Source of the DNA: JANNFX01 sp031380225
Lineage (GTDB): Bacteria > Pseudomonadota > Alphaproteobacteria > Rhizobiales > Hyphomicrobiaceae
DNA length: 34,284 bases
Assembly: GCA_031380225.1 (NCBI GenBank)
Contig: JANNFX010000036.1
Coordinates: 1 to 34,284, forward strand
Reading direction: 5' to 3'
The notes below the pieces were generated by a model. The model searched no databases, was not told where the DNA came from, and saw only the letters and a program-made list of their open reading frames with translations. The position numbers and the translations under genes are program-made. Shown in pieces: positions 32,801-34,284 of this stretch. Positions within the stretch are counted from its first letter, which is position 1, and each line of letters starts with the position of its first letter.

Positions 32801-34081
32801 GTGATGACCATGAAACAGCAAGGCTCGACGCAGGCGACGGCACCCAATTCGGGTTGGTATGGACCCAAGGTCAAGAGTGCTCTCAAAGCGGCGTCCCGCA
32901 TTGCGGGTTCATCGCGCGAGAAACCAACCCGGACTGCACTGCGGGTCAATAACAAAGCAAAAGCAGGTGTCAACTTGGCTGACGAGAGCACGATAGCCGA
33001 ACCAGATAACAATGGCTCGCAAAGTTCGCCCGCGATCATGGTAGTGTGGCTTGCCAATTTGATTGCAAGGGCACCAGAGGGTGACCGGCGGCGCGCACTC
33101 GCAATCCAGGTTTTGCAATACTTGCGCCGCGAAGACCAATCAAATATCGAAGAAGTCAGTCGCATCTGGAAGATGATCACCAAGCCCCGCGCTGGCGGTG
33201 ACGCCAATGGGCAATCCGCGAATGCGACCGGCAGTGGTGATCGCGATTTGCATTTTGCGATGTCAACTTGGCTGCAAAAACTTCTGATGCAAGGCGCGGA
33301 CGACGACAAGCGCCGCACGCTTGCAATTCGCGTGCTCCAGTATCTTCGCAAAAAAGAGCATCCGAACATTGACCTCGTGACGAGGAGCTGGAACGTCGTC
33401 ACCAACGCGCGCTTTGCAGAAGATGGCGTCGCTACAATTGCAGATACTGAATGGGTCGATGAGCCGAAATTCAAAAACGCCTATGAGGCTGGCCGATTGA
33501 TCTCGGTTTGGGGCCACGACATCCGTTTTCGCGCCTACACGCTCATGAAAGCGGCCGAGCGCGCCGCAAAGCTTGAAGGTGATTTCGTCGAATGCGGCGT
33601 CGATCGCGGCGGCACGGCGACGTGCGTGCTGAACTATGTTGGCGCGGACAAATTTGCCAATCGTAACTTTTATCTGTTCGATACCTATGAAGGTCTCGTC
33701 GCTGAGCAATTGACAGACGAAGAAAAGCAGACGACGCGCATTACTGAAAGCCGCTATCCGAACATGCTTGAGCAGGTACGCAAGAATTTTTCAGCGTATC
33801 CGTTCGTGCGCATCGTGCCTGGTGCCGTGCCGCATACGTTGCCCGAATTCAAAGGCAACAAGATTGCCTATCTGCACATCGACATGAACGCGGCTTATCC
33901 CGAGGTCGCGGCGTTTGAACACTTCTGGCCGATGCTGTCGCCGGGTGCTCCGGTTATTTTCGACGACTACGGGTTTCCCTTCCATGCGCCGCAGAAACGT
34001 GCCTTGGATGAGATGGCGCGCAAACTCGGTACCGAAATCATGATGCTGCCGACCTGTCAGGGCCTGACCTGGAAATCGTAG
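32801..34081 (+). CDS. TylF/MycF-family methyltransferase with duplicated N-terminal repeat
   Basis: The C-terminal 205 residues are a TylF-type O-methyltransferase: SAM motif GDFVECGVDRGGTA (260-273), FYLFDTYEGL, AYLHIDMNAAYPEV and PVIFDDYG. The metal-site HxDxD of MycF is HIDMN here, a variant I recall in other glycan-locus members. The first 220 residues are unusual: a basic, disordered start, then two 49-residue repeats at 82-130 and 156-204. The annotated start is GTG 32801, with ATGs at 32804 and 32810 as equally good choices; no strong Shine-Dalgarno decides. It lies 119 nt after the sulfotransferase gene and is probably co-transcribed. Confidence 0.88.
   Translation: MMTMKQQGSTQATAPNSGWYGPKVKSALKAASRIAGSSREKPTRTALRVNNKAKAGVNLADESTIAEPDNNGSQSSPAIMVVWLANLIARAPEGDRRRALAIQVLQYLRREDQSNIEEVSRIWKMITKPRAGGDANGQSANATGSGDRDLHFAMSTWLQKLLMQGADDDKRRTLAIRVLQYLRKKEHPNIDLVTRSWNVVTNARFAEDGVATIADTEWVDEPKFKNAYEAGRLISVWGHDIRFRAYTLMKAAERAAKLEGDFVECGVDRGGTATCVLNYVGADKFANRNFYLFDTYEGLVAEQLTDEEKQTTRITESRYPNMLEQVRKNFSAYPFVRIVPGAVPHTLPEFKGNKIAYLHIDMNAAYPEVAAFEHFWPMLSPGAPVIFDDYGFPFHAPQKRALDEMARKLGTEIMMLPTCQGLTWKS
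33044..33412 (+). repeat. Tandem duplication encoding two 49-residue helical repeats
   Basis: The segments 33044-33190 and 33266-33412 encode related repeats sharing the core RRxLAIxVLQYLRxxExxNI followed by VxRxWxxVTxxR. They are separated by a 25-residue Gly/Ala/Asn-rich linker. Many third codon positions differ, so the duplication is not very recent. Confidence 0.85.
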
Positions 34082-34119
34082 GCAGCAACGGCTGGAATGG
34101 AACGAACCGAGTTAGCTAC

Positions 34120-34284
34120 TCACACCTTCCGCCGGATCAACCCATCCGGGAAGTACGTCACCCAGGTTTCGGTTAAGCCTTCGTTGAAGGCTGGCTTCAT
34201 GGGGGCCAATTCAAAATCCGGATTGGCATTGACGAAATCGAGCGCAGCTTGGCGCGGATTGTTGGTCGCCCAGTCGGGTTCGGT
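34120..34284 (-). CDS. CmcI-like cephalosporin hydroxylase/methyltransferase family, C-terminal fragment
   Basis: A minus-strand frame enters from the right edge and stops at TGA (34122-34120), giving the last 54 residues of a longer protein. The sequence around NNPRQAALDFVNANPDFEL, then GLTETWVTYFPDGLIRR, resembles the C-terminus of CmcI-family proteins (cephalosporin hydroxylase/rhamnosyl O-methyltransferase), common in glycan loci. The catalytic part lies outside the window. It converges on the TylF-family gene with a 38-nt gap and no obvious terminator. Confidence 0.65.
   Translation of the reverse strand, partial: TEPDWATNNPRQAALDFVNANPDFELAPMKPAFNEGLTETWVTYFPDGLIRRKV

Overview
The window reads as a chromosomal segment of an alphaproteobacterium, most likely in the order Hyphomicrobiales (Rhizobiales). 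The grounds are the moderately high GC, the DUF4175/TIGR02302 envelope protein, and pieces of a block I recall as conserved in that order (acnA next to ccmA-ccmB; septation protein A next to ftsY). The genus cannot be fixed from the sequence alone. No tRNA, rRNA, CRISPR array, transposase or phage gene was seen.

Region 1 (1-19,600) is mostly housekeeping. It holds a 5'-truncated DUF4175 protein, a pirin, a DUF937-OmpA fusion, a nadD-rsfS-rlmH cluster, a PPOX-fold flavoprotein, a secreted DUF1223 protein and ccmA-ccmB. These are followed by acnA, a type II NADH dehydrogenase, pheT without pheS, a small secreted protein, asd and a MarR regulator. Three convergent pairs (pirin/ompA-like, acnA/ndh, asd/marR) each share one strong hairpin terminator. 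Two intergenic gaps carry REP-like palindromes built on GGCGGRTTA/TAAYCCGCC.

Region 2 (19,770-22,800) holds two tandem, overlapping, divergent septation protein A (YciB) paralogues, ftsY and a small Cys-rich exported protein.

Region 3 (23,001-27,923, minus strand) is the most interesting part. It is a tight run encoding a short coiled-coil protein, a roughly 735-residue membrane protein ending in an OmpA peptidoglycan-binding domain, a Ras/Rab-like small GTPase, a soluble histidine kinase and a stand-alone receiver protein. The 1-nt and 11-nt overlaps between the middle genes imply co-translation. The gene set suggests a signalling module linking the cell envelope, through a small GTPase, to a two-component phosphorelay. 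I know of no characterised system with this composition.

Region 4 (28,149-34,284) is a surface-glycan locus. On the minus strand it has rfbF-rfbG (CDP-4-keto-6-deoxyglucose synthesis) and a zinc-type sugar C-methyltransferase. On the plus strand it has a sulfotransferase with an unusual basic insertion and a TylF-family methyltransferase with a duplicated N-terminal helical repeat. The 3' end of a CmcI-like hydroxylase/methyltransferase gene enters from the right edge on the minus strand.

All calls rest on reading motifs, lengths and context by eye; no database search was run.
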